Numbered from the stretch's first letter, positions 1-11,160 are shown. The stretch: 64,000 bases of DNA from Segatella baroniae DSM 16972 = JCM 13447 (GCF_000426585.1 NZ_AUFQ01000002.1:186001-250000); one strand, 5' to 3'. Made by a program: numbers and translations. Notes: generated by a model not told the origin, from the sequence alone.

Positions 1-1003
1 CCGGCATGGCCAGCATGTAGGCGTTGGCGGCCAGCGTGTCGGCGCCGATGGGGTCCTGGCCTTCGCCGTTGGAGCGTTTTTCGGTGTCGTGGTTTTCGAC
101 GAACGTCACGGAATAGCGTCGGTAATCAGCGTCATGCACCAGGTTGTCCGAGCTGTTCAGCTTGGTCCAGTTCCTCTCGCGGATGGCGTCGCGCACGTTG
201 TAGCGGAACGGGAAGTCGAAGGCCGCGCTCTTCCTGCCCGTCGCGGCAATCCAGTTCTTGACCCTATAGAGGCCGTCCCAGCATTCGCCGACGGAATATT
301 CCACGCCCGCCGCGTCGTTGTAGTCGGCTACGTGTGCGCCGGCGAAGCCCTTCACCATATCATATCGGAACCCCACGTAGCCCATTTCCTTGAGCAGGAA
401 TTGCTCGTAGGCCTTCACGACAGCCTTCACGTTGGCGCTGTTGTGGTCCAGGTCGCGCATACCGGGCCAGTCCTCGCCGTCATCCCTGTGCGCGCCGAGC
501 GTGACGCCGTCCTTCTTTGCCTGTTCGGCCGTCACGTAACCGGCGTTCCGGCTGTCGTCGTCGGCCGTGATGTCGGTGGTCTTCAGCTGGTAAGCCGTGC
601 CGTTGTAGGTCTCCAGGGGGAACTCCCACCAGCCCTTAGTGTTGTGGTGGTTGACGACGATGTCGGCCATCGTGCCCAGTCCTTTGGCCTTGAACGTGGC
701 GATCATGCGCTTCAGTTCGGCCGCCGTACCGAAGCTGCTGTTCTGGTCGAAGTAGCAGTAGGGGTCGTAACCCATGGAAGTTGCGTTGAGACATCGGCCA
801 CTTTGCGGCACCCAGATGAGCGAGAAGTAGCGGCTCAGTTCGTCGGCTTGGCTCTCAAGTGCCGTCCATTTGCTGTCGGCAAACGAGTCCCAGTAGAATC
901 CTTGCAGCATGACGCCGCCATAACCGGCCGGCCATCCCTGCGACTGCGCGGCGAGTTGAAGGCTCACGAGGAGTGCCGTGAGCATGGAGAAAAGCTTTTT
1001 CAT
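1..1003 (-). CDS. Secreted alpha-amylase, GH13 (3' end cut by window edge)
   Basis: Hydrolyses internal alpha-1,4 bonds of starch or maltodextrins. The reading frame stays open from the ATG at 1003 to the window edge (334 codons), so the C-terminus is missing. Residues 1-19 are a typical signal peptide (MKKLFSMLTALLVSLQLAA), so export to the periplasm or beyond is expected. All four GH13 regions are visible: I, DIVVNHH at about 114-120; II, GFRYDMVKGF with nucleophile Asp215; III, GECWD with acid/base Glu240; IV, FVENHD with Asp306. It is transcribed divergently from the C10 protease gene. A -7 element at 1033-1040 and a CRP/FNR-like dyad at 1067-1080 lie just upstream, the dyad roughly where a class II activator would sit. 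No SusC/SusD neighbours are visible on this side. Confidence 0.93.
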   Translation of the reverse strand, partial: MKKLFSMLTALLVSLQLAAQSQGWPAGYGGVMLQGFYWDSFADSKWTALESQADELSRYFSLIWVPQSGRCLNATSMGYDPYCYFDQNSSFGTAAELKRMIATFKAKGLGTMADIVVNHHNTKGWWEFPLETYNGTAYQLKTTDITADDDSRNAGYVTAEQAKKDGVTLGAHRDDGEDWPGMRDLDHNSANVKAVVKAYEQFLLKEMGYVGFRYDMVKGFAGAHVADYNDAAGVEYSVGECWDGLYRVKNWIAATGRKSAAFDFPFRYNVRDAIRERNWTKLNSSDNLVHDADYRRYSVTFVENHDTEKRSNGEGQDPIGADTLAANAYMLAMP

Positions 1004-1032
1004 CGTGATTGTTTGGCTGAGATAATATGCTG

Positions 1033-1040
1033 CAAAAATA
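1033..1040 (-). promoter_or_regulatory. Bacteroidetes -7 element for the amylase gene
   Basis: Read on the minus strand this is TATTTTTG, matching TAnnTTTG, 30 bases upstream of the amylase ATG. Confidence 0.6.
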
Positions 1041-1066
1041 ACCATTTCCCACCAACCGGCCCCCGC

Positions 1067-1080
1067 TTGATTTGCGTCAA
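1067..1080 (-). promoter_or_regulatory. CRP/FNR-family-like operator
   Basis: The minus strand reads TTGACGCAAATCAA, a TTGAC-N4-ATCAA dyad of the kind bound by CRP/FNR-family regulators. Its centre is about 44 bases upstream of the start point predicted from the -7 element at 1033-1040, close to the -41.5 position of class II activation. A near-identical site (13 of 14 bases) occurs at 7558-7571. Confidence 0.45.
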
Positions 1081-1175
1081 GCGTCCTTTTGCCTGCGCAA
1101 ACGATTGCATTTGCCGGCATTCCATCGGCCATGCGCTTTTTCAAGCAGCCGTTTTGCACTGTAAACATTATTTCT

Positions 1176-1183
1176 TACCTTTG
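1176..1183 (+). promoter_or_regulatory. -7 element for the C10 protease gene
   Basis: TACCTTTG, with a TTTTG tract at 1152-1156 placed as a -33 element 19 bp upstream. It ends only 14 bases before the first ATG (1198). A second in-frame ATG at 1219 would give a more usual leader. Confidence 0.65.
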
Positions 1184-1197
1184 CGGCAAAGTTCTTC

Positions 1198-3495
1198 ATG
1201 AACATCAACAGAACAACAATGACTCAAAAAAAACAACAAAACAGGCGCATGCCTGCCGGTAATCCACTCCAGCCCCTTCGTTCCTTATCCCGCACGTTCG
1301 TGCTTGCGCTGCTTGCCCTGGCAGCCTTCTCTTCGCTTTCGGCCAAGCGGGTGACGCCGCAAAAGGCCCACGACATCGCGCTGAAATACGTGCAACCAGA
1401 CCGTCATCGGCCCTCCGTTACACGCTCAAAGGGCAGCTTTGAGACGGCAATGGAGCCTTTCTACGTCTTCAACGACACGCGGGGCAAGGGCTTCGTCGTG
1501 GTCGCCGGCGACGACGCCATGGGCGAAGTGCTCGCCTACAGCGACACGGGCCGGCTGGACACGCTGAACGCCAACCCGGGCGCAAGGTTGCTGTTGCAGG
1601 CCTACCGCGAGCGTTTCGCGCAGCTGCAACAGCACCCCGAGACGGCAAAACCGAGCACACGGGCCGTCCCCACGTACAAAGCGGTGGCGCCGTTGCTGTC
1701 GTGCAAGTGGAATCAGGACTATCCCTACAACAAGAAAACGGGCTATCGCTACACCGGTTGTGTGGCCACGGCGATGGCGCAGATGATGTATTTCCATAAA
1801 TGGCCCACCCGAGGAAAAGGTGAGAACACTTATATCGTTTCGTACGACAACAGGACTTTACATGCCGATTTCAGCAAATCGCGCTATGACTGGGCACACA
1901 TGAAAGATTGGTATGACAATCGTCACCACTATACCGATGGGGAAGCGGACGCCGTCGCTCTGCTGATGAGCGATGTGGGCATTGCTGCCAACATGCAATA
2001 TACCCCCTCTTCGAGCGGCGCTTACGACAACGCAGCCGAACGTGCCTTGCAAAACAACTTCGATTACACTACCGCCCTTGTGACAAGAGCTGACGAGGGC
2101 ACGGCGGGCTTCACCGAAATTGTGCGGCAGGAACTGCTCAACGGTTTTCCCGTATATCTCTCCGGATTTTACAGTCTGGAAGGAAGCGGACATGCATGGG
2201 TGACCGACGGTCTGAACGACAAGGGACTTTTCCACATGAATTTCGGATGGGGAGGACAAAGCGATGGCTACTTCTCGCTCACCGCAACAGATGTCGCACA
2301 AAGCGGAAGCGAATTTGGCGGACGGCCATTGTCCTTCAAATTCAGGCTCACCGCTATCCTTGCCCACCCCAACAAGGCCGATGCGAAACCCATAGACCCA
2401 TCTCTTTTGCCCGACAGTCCTAAACTCAAGTTCAACTTAGGCGGCAGTCTGCGCTTACCCGAAGGCCACGCCAAGACCTTCGCTACTACAACGATTCTTC
2501 CTGCGGAGATGTGTGAATTTGTCAACAAAGGCAAGGATTTCAGAGGCGATATCGGTGTCGGCATCTTCGATATGGAAGGCAAACTGCTGAAAATATGCCC
2601 ATCTGACGACCACGCCACAGGAGGTTTCACGCAACGGATGTACGCCAACTACGACAATGGCGCCATGAAAACCGACTATCTTATCAACGTTCCGCAAAAG
2701 ATAAAGGTTGATGTTTCAGGACTTACCGACGGCTATTACCAGCTTCTTCCCATTTGTGTTCCGAAGAAAAATGACGGTAAATGGGGCGAATGGACACGCA
2801 TGAAACTGGCTCCACGCATGGAAATAGAAATCAAAAACAAGATGGTACGCGTATCGGAAGAAGGCTTCTTCGAGGCTGGTTTTCAACTTTCCGAACATCC
2901 ATCGAAGACGAATTTCAAGCCCGGAGACGAAGAAAAGGTATATTTCGCCGTCAGAAATAAAGGTGGGTTGGAGCGCACTTGCTACGCCAAACTACAGTTG
3001 CTGGGCGCGAACGATCAGGTTATGCTGGAAGTTCGGCAAGAGAATAAAACGGAGTTGACAGGGTTCGACGTCACCCTGTTGCCTCTTACCATCAAGATTC
3101 CCGCAGATTTCGCGGAAGGACGCTACCGCACCAAACTGGAATTGATTTACGCCAATGGCAACGGCATTGACGATTCCGAGGCCGAACGACATACGGTTGC
3201 CAAGGTGCACGGCAATGACGAAACGCTCTTCGACATCTCGTCACAGGCCACCCGCATAGAGAATACACCGACAACCGACTTCCGTCTGACCATCGATGGC
3301 AATACATTGACCGTACAGGGCAAGGCTTTGCAATGGATAAAGATCTTCGACCAGACAGGACGACTGCTCAAGCAGGCCGCAGCCACGAGCAAGCACAGTG
3401 CCGTTCTTTCGCTCAGCGGCCTTCCACAAGGCGTTTATCTCATGCAGGCAGCCGATGGCGGACATGTCTACGCCCGTCGTTTCCTGAAGCGATAA
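1198..3495 (+). CDS. Secreted C10 (streptopain-type) cysteine protease with T9SS tail
   Basis: A papain-fold cysteine endopeptidase of the streptopain/PrtT family, probably made as a zymogen. A hydrophobic export signal lies at about 34-48 and an inhibitory prodomain at about 50-155. The catalytic Cys188 is in TGCVATAMAQMMYFHKWP, the catalytic His332 in GHAWVTDGL, and a conserved FGWGG follows near 349-353. Beta-rich domains follow from about 390. The last 70 residues form a type A sorting domain (QWIKIFDQTGRLL, then LPQGVYLM, ending RRFLKR), so secretion by the type IX system is likely. The start at 1198 is the first ATG after the promoter; 1219 is equally plausible and keeps the signal peptide. 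A frameshifted relative of this gene lies at 37161-39697. Confidence 0.9.
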   Translation: MNINRTTMTQKKQQNRRMPAGNPLQPLRSLSRTFVLALLALAAFSSLSAKRVTPQKAHDIALKYVQPDRHRPSVTRSKGSFETAMEPFYVFNDTRGKGFVVVAGDDAMGEVLAYSDTGRLDTLNANPGARLLLQAYRERFAQLQQHPETAKPSTRAVPTYKAVAPLLSCKWNQDYPYNKKTGYRYTGCVATAMAQMMYFHKWPTRGKGENTYIVSYDNRTLHADFSKSRYDWAHMKDWYDNRHHYTDGEADAVALLMSDVGIAANMQYTPSSSGAYDNAAERALQNNFDYTTALVTRADEGTAGFTEIVRQELLNGFPVYLSGFYSLEGSGHAWVTDGLNDKGLFHMNFGWGGQSDGYFSLTATDVAQSGSEFGGRPLSFKFRLTAILAHPNKADAKPIDPSLLPDSPKLKFNLGGSLRLPEGHAKTFATTTILPAEMCEFVNKGKDFRGDIGVGIFDMEGKLLKICPSDDHATGGFTQRMYANYDNGAMKTDYLINVPQKIKVDVSGLTDGYYQLLPICVPKKNDGKWGEWTRMKLAPRMEIEIKNKMVRVSEEGFFEAGFQLSEHPSKTNFKPGDEEKVYFAVRNKGGLERTCYAKLQLLGANDQVMLEVRQENKTELTGFDVTLLPLTIKIPADFAEGRYRTKLELIYANGNGIDDSEAERHTVAKVHGNDETLFDISSQATRIENTPTTDFRLTIDGNTLTVQGKALQWIKIFDQTGRLLKQAAATSKHSAVLSLSGLPQGVYLMQAADGGHVYARRFLKR

Positions 3496-3526
3496 ATCCA
3501 CCTCCGACTTTTGATCACAATCATAT

Positions 3527-3563
3527 AAAAAGGCGCCCCCTGACCTATCAGTGGGCGCCTTTT
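3527..3563. terminator. Bidirectional intrinsic terminator
   Basis: AGGCGCCC (3531-3538) and GGGCGCCT (3553-3560) form an 8-bp stem flanked by A's on the left and T's on the right, so it can act on both strands. It lies between the converging C10 protease and GH92 genes. Confidence 0.85.
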
Positions 3564-3583
3564 GTGTGATGACACGTAAGACG

Positions 3584-5857
3584 TTACTTACTCATGCTAT
3601 AAGGGCGGGCGTCTTGAGCCGTGGCGCGTTGCTTATTGGGCACTGCCGACAGGTCGAAGCGGAGGGCCGCGCCCCGCAACAGGTCGGTATGCGTCAGATA
3701 AGTCTTGTCGTATTCCGCGCCGTTGACCGTCAGGCGGTTGATATAACGATTAGCCGGCGAGTTGTTGTCAGCGTCGATGGTCACCGTTTTTCCATTCTCC
3801 AAATGCAGCGTCACATGCTTGAAATAGGGTGTTCCCACCACATACTGGTCGCTACCGGGGCATACAGGATAGAATCCCATGGCCGAGAACACATACCACG
3901 CCGACGTCTGCCCGTTGTCCTCGTCGCCGCAATAACCATCGGGATGGGGCGTATAGAGGCGATCCATCACCTCGCGCAGCCAGTACTGGGCTTTCCAAGG
4001 CTGCCCGCTGTAGTTGTAAAGGTAAATCATGTGCTGGATAGGTTGGTTGCCATGAGCGTAGTTTCCCATGTTCATAATCTGCATTTCGCGTATCTCATGA
4101 ATCACGCCCCCATAGTAACTATCGTCGAAAACCGGCGGAACGACGAACACGGAGTCCATCATTCGGTTGAAAGTAGCGTCGCCACCCATCAGATGAATCA
4201 GTCCCTGCGGATCATGAAACACGCACCACGTCCAGTGCCAAGCATTGCCCTCGGTGAAGGCATCGCCCCATTTGAAGGGACTGAAGGGGCTTTGGAAGCT
4301 GCCGTCCTTGTTGCGTCCACGCATCAGATTGACTGTTTTGTCAAACACGTTACGATAGTTCTGTGCCCGCTTAGCAAAAGGCTCCAGTTCCTTTCTCGAC
4401 TTTCCGAGTGCCTTACCGAATTGATAAATGCACCAATCATCGTAAGCATACTCGAGCGTTCGGGCCACATTTTCATTGATATTCACGTCGTAGGGCACGT
4501 AGCCCAACTTATTATAGTATTCATATCCCTTACGTCCCGTGCTGCTAACGGTAGGATGTACGGCATTGGCACCATGCTTCACGGCCTCCCACAAGGTTTC
4601 GGTGTCGGGCGTGCGAATCCCTTTCAGATAGGCGTCGGCCACGATCGAGGCCGAATTATTGCCCACCATGCAACCGCGATGGCCCGGACTGGCCCACTCA
4701 GGAAGGAACCCGCTCTCCCTGTAAGCGTTGGCCAAACCCTGCTGCATCTTGGCGTTCATCGACGGATAAACCAGATTGAGGAAGGGGAACAGGCAGCGGA
4801 AGGTGTCCCAGAAGCCTGTATCAGTAAACATATAGCCCGGCAACACCTTACCGTTATAGGGACTATAATGAACAGGATTGCCGTCTTTGTCGATTTCGTA
4901 GAAGCTTCGTGGGAAGAGCACCGACCGATAGAAGCAGCTGTAGAACGTACGCAGATGGTCAATATTGTCGTCTTTCACCTCGATACGGCTCAACACCTCG
5001 TTCCAACGATGGCGCCCTTGCGCCACGATTTCATCGAAACCGCTGTTGCCCAGCTCCTTTAGGTTCTGTTCGGCCTGCGCGTAACTGATGAACGACGAGG
5101 CCACCCGGGCGTGCACGGTTTCGCCCCGACGGGTCTTAAAGCCGATAATGGCCCCGGCATGCTCGTCCCGCAGTTCGGTCGTTCCTTTCTGTACGCCCTT
5201 TGGATTGGCTGTGGCGGTAAAGTCGAAAGGCTTGTCAAAGACAATGACAAAGTAGTTTTTGAAACCTTCGGGCACACCTCCGTTGTTGTAAGTGTTGTAA
5301 CCTACAATCTTGTTTTCCGAAGGAATAATCTTCACATACGACCCTTTCATATAGGCGTCGACCACCACCTTGGCGGCATCCGTCTGCGGAAAGGTGAAAC
5401 GAAAGATGGCCGCGCGCTCCGTCGGTGCCACTTCGGTCACGATATCATAGTCGGCCAGATACACCCTATAATAATAAGGTGTCGCCTTTTCGGCCTTATG
5501 CGAGAACCAACTGGCCCGCTTTTCCTCGTCAAAGACGGCCTTTCCGGTGATGGGCATGAGCGAAAACGTGCCGTAGTCGTTAATCCACGGACTCGGCTGA
5601 TGGGTCTGCTTGAAGCCCCGCAGCTTATCGGCGCCATAGGTATAGGTCCATCCGTCGCCGTTCTTGCCGGTCTGCGGCACCCAGAAGTTCATGCCCCAAG
5701 GCAGGGCAATGGCAGGATAGGTGTTGCCGGTAGACAGCGAATGCTTCGACTCGGTGCCCACAAGCGTGCTTACGTAGTCGACGGGTTGCGCGCCAGACTG
5801 GGCCAAAGCGGCCGCAGCGAGGCAGAGCAACACTGCCGAAACCAGGATTTTTTTCAT
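3584..5857 (-). CDS. GH92 alpha-mannosidase, secreted
   Basis: A calcium-dependent exo-alpha-mannosidase, probably acting on mannose side chains of N-glycans or yeast mannan. The 757 residues match the family length. A signal peptide covers residues 1-19 (cleavage after ALAQ). Family signatures include GWTYTY in the N-terminal beta domain, EGNAWHWTW with the likely acid Glu536, and GDEDNGQTSAWYVFSAMGFY near 643-662, whose acidic residues (Asp645, Asp647) correspond to the catalytic base/calcium site. The gene stands alone, with its own promoter at 5937-5944 and a shared terminator downstream. No other mannan genes are adjacent, so it may serve host-glycan trimming more generally. The mannosidase class is secure; linkage specificity cannot be read. 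Confidence 0.93.
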   Translation of the reverse strand: MKKILVSAVLLCLAAAALAQSGAQPVDYVSTLVGTESKHSLSTGNTYPAIALPWGMNFWVPQTGKNGDGWTYTYGADKLRGFKQTHQPSPWINDYGTFSLMPITGKAVFDEEKRASWFSHKAEKATPYYYRVYLADYDIVTEVAPTERAAIFRFTFPQTDAAKVVVDAYMKGSYVKIIPSENKIVGYNTYNNGGVPEGFKNYFVIVFDKPFDFTATANPKGVQKGTTELRDEHAGAIIGFKTRRGETVHARVASSFISYAQAEQNLKELGNSGFDEIVAQGRHRWNEVLSRIEVKDDNIDHLRTFYSCFYRSVLFPRSFYEIDKDGNPVHYSPYNGKVLPGYMFTDTGFWDTFRCLFPFLNLVYPSMNAKMQQGLANAYRESGFLPEWASPGHRGCMVGNNSASIVADAYLKGIRTPDTETLWEAVKHGANAVHPTVSSTGRKGYEYYNKLGYVPYDVNINENVARTLEYAYDDWCIYQFGKALGKSRKELEPFAKRAQNYRNVFDKTVNLMRGRNKDGSFQSPFSPFKWGDAFTEGNAWHWTWCVFHDPQGLIHLMGGDATFNRMMDSVFVVPPVFDDSYYGGVIHEIREMQIMNMGNYAHGNQPIQHMIYLYNYSGQPWKAQYWLREVMDRLYTPHPDGYCGDEDNGQTSAWYVFSAMGFYPVCPGSDQYVVGTPYFKHVTLHLENGKTVTIDADNNSPANRYINRLTVNGAEYDKTYLTHTDLLRGAALRFDLSAVPNKQRATAQDARPYSMSK

Positions 5858-5936
5858 AAAGATGTAAGTTTTTAGGTTGATTCACTTAGGTTGTCACGCG
5901 TCGCGGCTCGATGACGGCCCGCCACATGGCCGCAAG

Positions 5937-5958
5937 CAAAATTACGGATTTTATCCGT
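5937..5958 (-). promoter_or_regulatory. GH92 -7 element with adjoining dyad
   Basis: Minus-strand TAATTTTG (5937-5944) is the -7 element, about 80 bases before the GH92 start. Overlapping its upstream end is a perfect dyad, ACGGAT-TTT-ATCCGT (5944-5958), in the divergent interval shared with the YqiA-type hydrolase gene. A repressor could block the GH92 promoter there. Confidence 0.45.
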
Positions 5959-5986
5959 CGGCTGCAAATAATAGGCCGATAATACG

Positions 5987-5994
5987 TAACTTTG
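5987..5994 (+). promoter_or_regulatory. -7 element for the YqiA-HAD gene
   Basis: TAACTTTG, ending five bases before the ATG at 6000. If the usual spacing holds, the transcript starts at or very near the start codon (leaderless), or translation starts at the in-frame ATG 6033. Confidence 0.55.
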
Positions 5995-5999
5995 CGCCC

Positions 6000-6986
6000 A
6001 TGAATCCATATATCAAGCAATATCCCGACCTCATGGCGGGCAAAAAGATCATGTATGTGCATGGTTTTCTTTCGTCGGCGGCCAGCGGCACCGTCAAGAT
6101 GTTGCGTGAACTCATGCCCCAAGCCACCCTCGTGGCCGACGACATCCCCGTGCATCCCGCCGAAGCCATGGCCTTTCTGCGCGCCATGGCCGACCGCGAG
6201 CGGCCCGACCTCGTCATCGGCACGTCGATGGGCGGCATGATGACCGAAATGCTGACGGGCTACGACCGCATTCTGGTGAACCCGGCATTCGAGATGGGCG
6301 ACACGATGAGCGGCATGACAGGCCGCCAGGAGTTTCAGAACCCACGCAAGGACGGGGTTCAGGAACTGATGGTGAACAAGAGTCTCATCAAGGAATACAA
6401 GGACATCACGCAACAGTGCTTCGCCCAAGTGACGCCCGAGGAGCGGCAACGGGTCTACGGCCTTTTCGGCGACAACGACCCGGTGGTCCACACTTTCGAC
6501 CTTTTCCGCGCCCACTACCCCAACGCCATCCGCTTCCACGGCGAACATCGGCTCGTCGACAAGGTGGCCGTGCACTATCTGGTGCCGGTGATTCGCTGGA
6601 TCGACGACCGGCAGAACCGGACCGAAAGGCCCGTCGTCTACATCGACTTCGCATGCCTGCACGACGCCTACGGCCACCCCACGAGCAGCATGCACAAGGC
6701 TTATGAACTGCTGTTGGAGCACTACGACGTCTACATCGTGGCCCCGGCGCCCACCAACGACCACGCGTCGCTCGCCAAGGTGCAGGAGTGGTGCGAGGAA
6801 TACTTGTCGGCGCCGGCCCATGACCACGTGCTCTTCGCCAACCGCAAGGCCTTGCTCTACGGCGATTACTTCATCGACCCCGCGCCGGCGGCCGACTTCA
6901 TGGGCACCGCCATAGCCTATGGCAGCGACAGTTTCAAGACTTGGGAGGACATCATCACGTTCTTCGAGCGGCTCGGAGGGCAGTGA
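6000..6986 (+). CDS. YqiA-type alpha/beta hydrolase fused to degenerate NT5C-like HAD domain
   Basis: Residues about 16-195 are a small serine hydrolase of the YqiA/YcfP family: an oxyanion-side HGF motif (21-23), nucleophile Ser76 in GTSMGG, acid near GDND (157-160) and catalytic His183 in GEH. These enzymes are carboxylesterases of unknown natural substrate. Residues about 210-328 resemble the C-terminal part of NT5C-type 5'-deoxynucleotidases (HYDVYIVAPAP, NRKALLYGDYFID, AYGSDSFKTWEDII). The usual cap region is missing and the DxD nucleophile motif reads D216-F-A218, so phosphatase activity is unlikely. Lys283 and Asp289/Asp293 remain. I infer an active esterase carrying a pseudo-HAD domain for binding or dimerisation. 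The start follows the promoter; ATG 6033 is an alternative. No signal peptide: cytosolic. Confidence 0.8.
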   Translation: MNPYIKQYPDLMAGKKIMYVHGFLSSAASGTVKMLRELMPQATLVADDIPVHPAEAMAFLRAMADRERPDLVIGTSMGGMMTEMLTGYDRILVNPAFEMGDTMSGMTGRQEFQNPRKDGVQELMVNKSLIKEYKDITQQCFAQVTPEERQRVYGLFGDNDPVVHTFDLFRAHYPNAIRFHGEHRLVDKVAVHYLVPVIRWIDDRQNRTERPVVYIDFACLHDAYGHPTSSMHKAYELLLEHYDVYIVAPAPTNDHASLAKVQEWCEEYLSAPAHDHVLFANRKALLYGDYFIDPAPAADFMGTAIAYGSDSFKTWEDIITFFERLGGQ

Positions 6987-7097
6987 TGGTCGGGTGATGA
7001 CGGAATGGGATGAAGGTGGCAGATGGTGAAGGCAGGTGTCTAAAGCTGGCCTTGCCTGGCCGATTCGACCCTTTCGACCGGTCTTACTTGGTTTTTG

Positions 7098-7482
7098 GGC
7101 AAAAAAAAATCGCAGGAACCCACGTCCCTCCGACCAACATTGGTGGGGCCGCCTTTCGGCACCACCATTCTAAAAACCAATCTTATACCTAATAACTAAA
7201 AACCTAAAACTAAAACATGAACAATTGCGTTTCCTTCAACAACAATCTTTGATTACCTTAACCAATAACCTATATCCTGATTCCAAACAATCTATTGAAT
7301 TACCTTAACTAAACCTATGTTTCGTTTCCCTTGACAATCTTTTCTTTACCTTAAACCAATCCTATCCTGTTGTCGGTTATCTGAACAATCTTTTATTACC
7401 TTAACCAAACCTATTGGCCTTGATCCTTTATAACAATCTCTATTCTTTACCTTAAGAGTAACTAACCCTTGTTGTTCTTTTG
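7098..7482 (-). ncRNA. Putative non-coding RNA built of five ~48-nt repeats
   Basis: A well-formed minus-strand promoter (7489-7519) faces a stretch with no plausible gene. The predicted transcript runs through five imperfect direct repeats (7242-7480), each holding TTAAGGTAA followed by AGATTGT. It then reaches a GC-rich hairpin (GGTGGTGCC-GAAA-GGCGGCCCCACC, 7146-7170) and a run of nine U's near 7098-7107. Unit spacings of 45, 47, 51 and 48 are not all multiples of three, so this is not a coding repeat. I do not recognise an RNA family. The ends are inferred from the promoter and the U-run. Confidence 0.45.
7242..7480. repeat. Five imperfect ~48-bp direct repeats
   Basis: Units begin at the ACAATC words at 7242, 7287, 7334, 7385 and 7433 (plus strand). 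Each continues as T/A-rich sequence, then TTACCTTAAnC and usually CCTAT. The conserved words are ACAATCTnT and TTACCTTAA; the rest diverges. Confidence 0.85.
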
Positions 7483-7488
7483 ACGTTG

Positions 7489-7519
7489 CAAAGGTAATCA
7501 TCATTCGGCCATCATGCAA
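7489..7519 (-). promoter_or_regulatory. Promoter reading into the repeat RNA
   Basis: Minus-strand -7 element TACCTTTG (7489-7496) with a TTG (7517-7519) 20 bp upstream. No coding start follows within 300 bases. Confidence 0.6.
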
Positions 7520-7557
7520 TAAAAACACTTCGTTTTCATCCAAAAACCTTGTTATTC

Positions 7558-7571
7558 TTGACGTAAATCAA
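7558..7571 (+). promoter_or_regulatory. Second CRP/FNR-like dyad
   Basis: TTGACGTAAATCAA, differing by one base from the site upstream of the amylase when that is read on its minus strand. It lies about 80 bases upstream of the predicted start of the repeat RNA; no plus-strand promoter is close. Confidence 0.4.
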
Positions 7572-7573
7572 GC

Positions 7574-7591
7574 GTTGTGTGCGCACACAAC
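7574..7591. repeat. Perfect 18-bp palindrome
   Basis: GTTGTGTGCGCACACAAC is an exact dyad without spacer, two bases after the CRP/FNR-like site. It could be an operator or simply a cruciform-prone sequence. Confidence 0.6.
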
Positions 7592-7628
7592 AGCCCAATC
7601 ACCCTTGAAAGGAGGTGGAATTTGAAGT

Positions 7629-7799
7629 TGAAATGTGCAGTGTGCAGTGTGAAATGATGGGCGGCTGTCTTGCAAGAGGGCTGCTTTGGCACGCTAAAAG
7701 GGCCGCTTTTAGCGCGTAAAAGCTTTGCTTTTAAAAGCTGAAAAGGCAGCTTCTGCATTTCAGCCGCCCATCATTTCACACTGCACACTGCACATTTCA
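7629..7799. repeat. MITE-like element with 39-bp perfect terminal inverted repeats
   Basis: The arms 7629-7667 and 7761-7799 are exact reverse complements over 39 bases. They are made largely of GTGCAGTGTGAAATG-type words and enclose a 93-bp core that is a 22-bp repeat array. No gene and no clear target duplication is present. It ends 34 bases before the GH2 promoter and would fold into a very stable hairpin if transcribed. Confidence 0.75.
7673..7756. repeat. 22-bp phased repeat array (copy A)
   Basis: About four units of 22-23 bp, each starting AAAAGnnnnnCTTTT-like (for example AAAAGGGCCGCTTTTAGC). Same family as the arrays near 19.4, 29.5, 35.4, 36.2, 36.8 and 52.2 kb. Confidence 0.7.
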
Positions 7800-7832
7800 C
7801 ATTTCAAAAGCAGCCATTTCAAACGTTTTTCG

Positions 7833-7840
7833 TATATTTG
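7833..7840 (+). promoter_or_regulatory. -7 element for the GH2 gene
   Basis: TATATTTG, 66 bases before the GH2 start codon. Confidence 0.6.
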
Positions 7841-7861
7841 TGGCTGTGAAATAATCACTGA

Positions 7862-11065
<3,204 letters not shown>

Positions 11066-11120
11066 GGCCAAAGCCGTCTCCCGACCGACGACCGACGCGT
11101 CTTTTTAGATTTCATCTGAC

Positions 11121-11160
11121 TGCCCCCGCGCCCGATACGACTGTACCGGACGCGGGGGCA
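11121..11160. terminator. Hairpin downstream of the GH2 gene
   Basis: TGCCCCCGCG (11121-11130) pairs exactly with CGCGGGGGCA (11151-11160). There is no T-run after it on the plus strand, so it may be a processing or stabilising hairpin rather than a simple intrinsic terminator. Confidence 0.55.

Noticed and set aside
89..1201. 370-codon plus-strand frame at the left edge
   Set aside because: Antisense to the alpha-amylase, whose four GH13 motifs are unmistakable on the minus strand.
7346..7543. 65-codon minus-strand frame in the repeat RNA region
   Set aside because: It starts upstream of the promoter, and unit spacings are not multiples of three, so the repeats cannot be a conserved peptide repeat.
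7606..7617. Strong Shine-Dalgarno-like AAAGGAGGTGG
   Set aside because: No start codon with a sustained frame follows within a useful distance.
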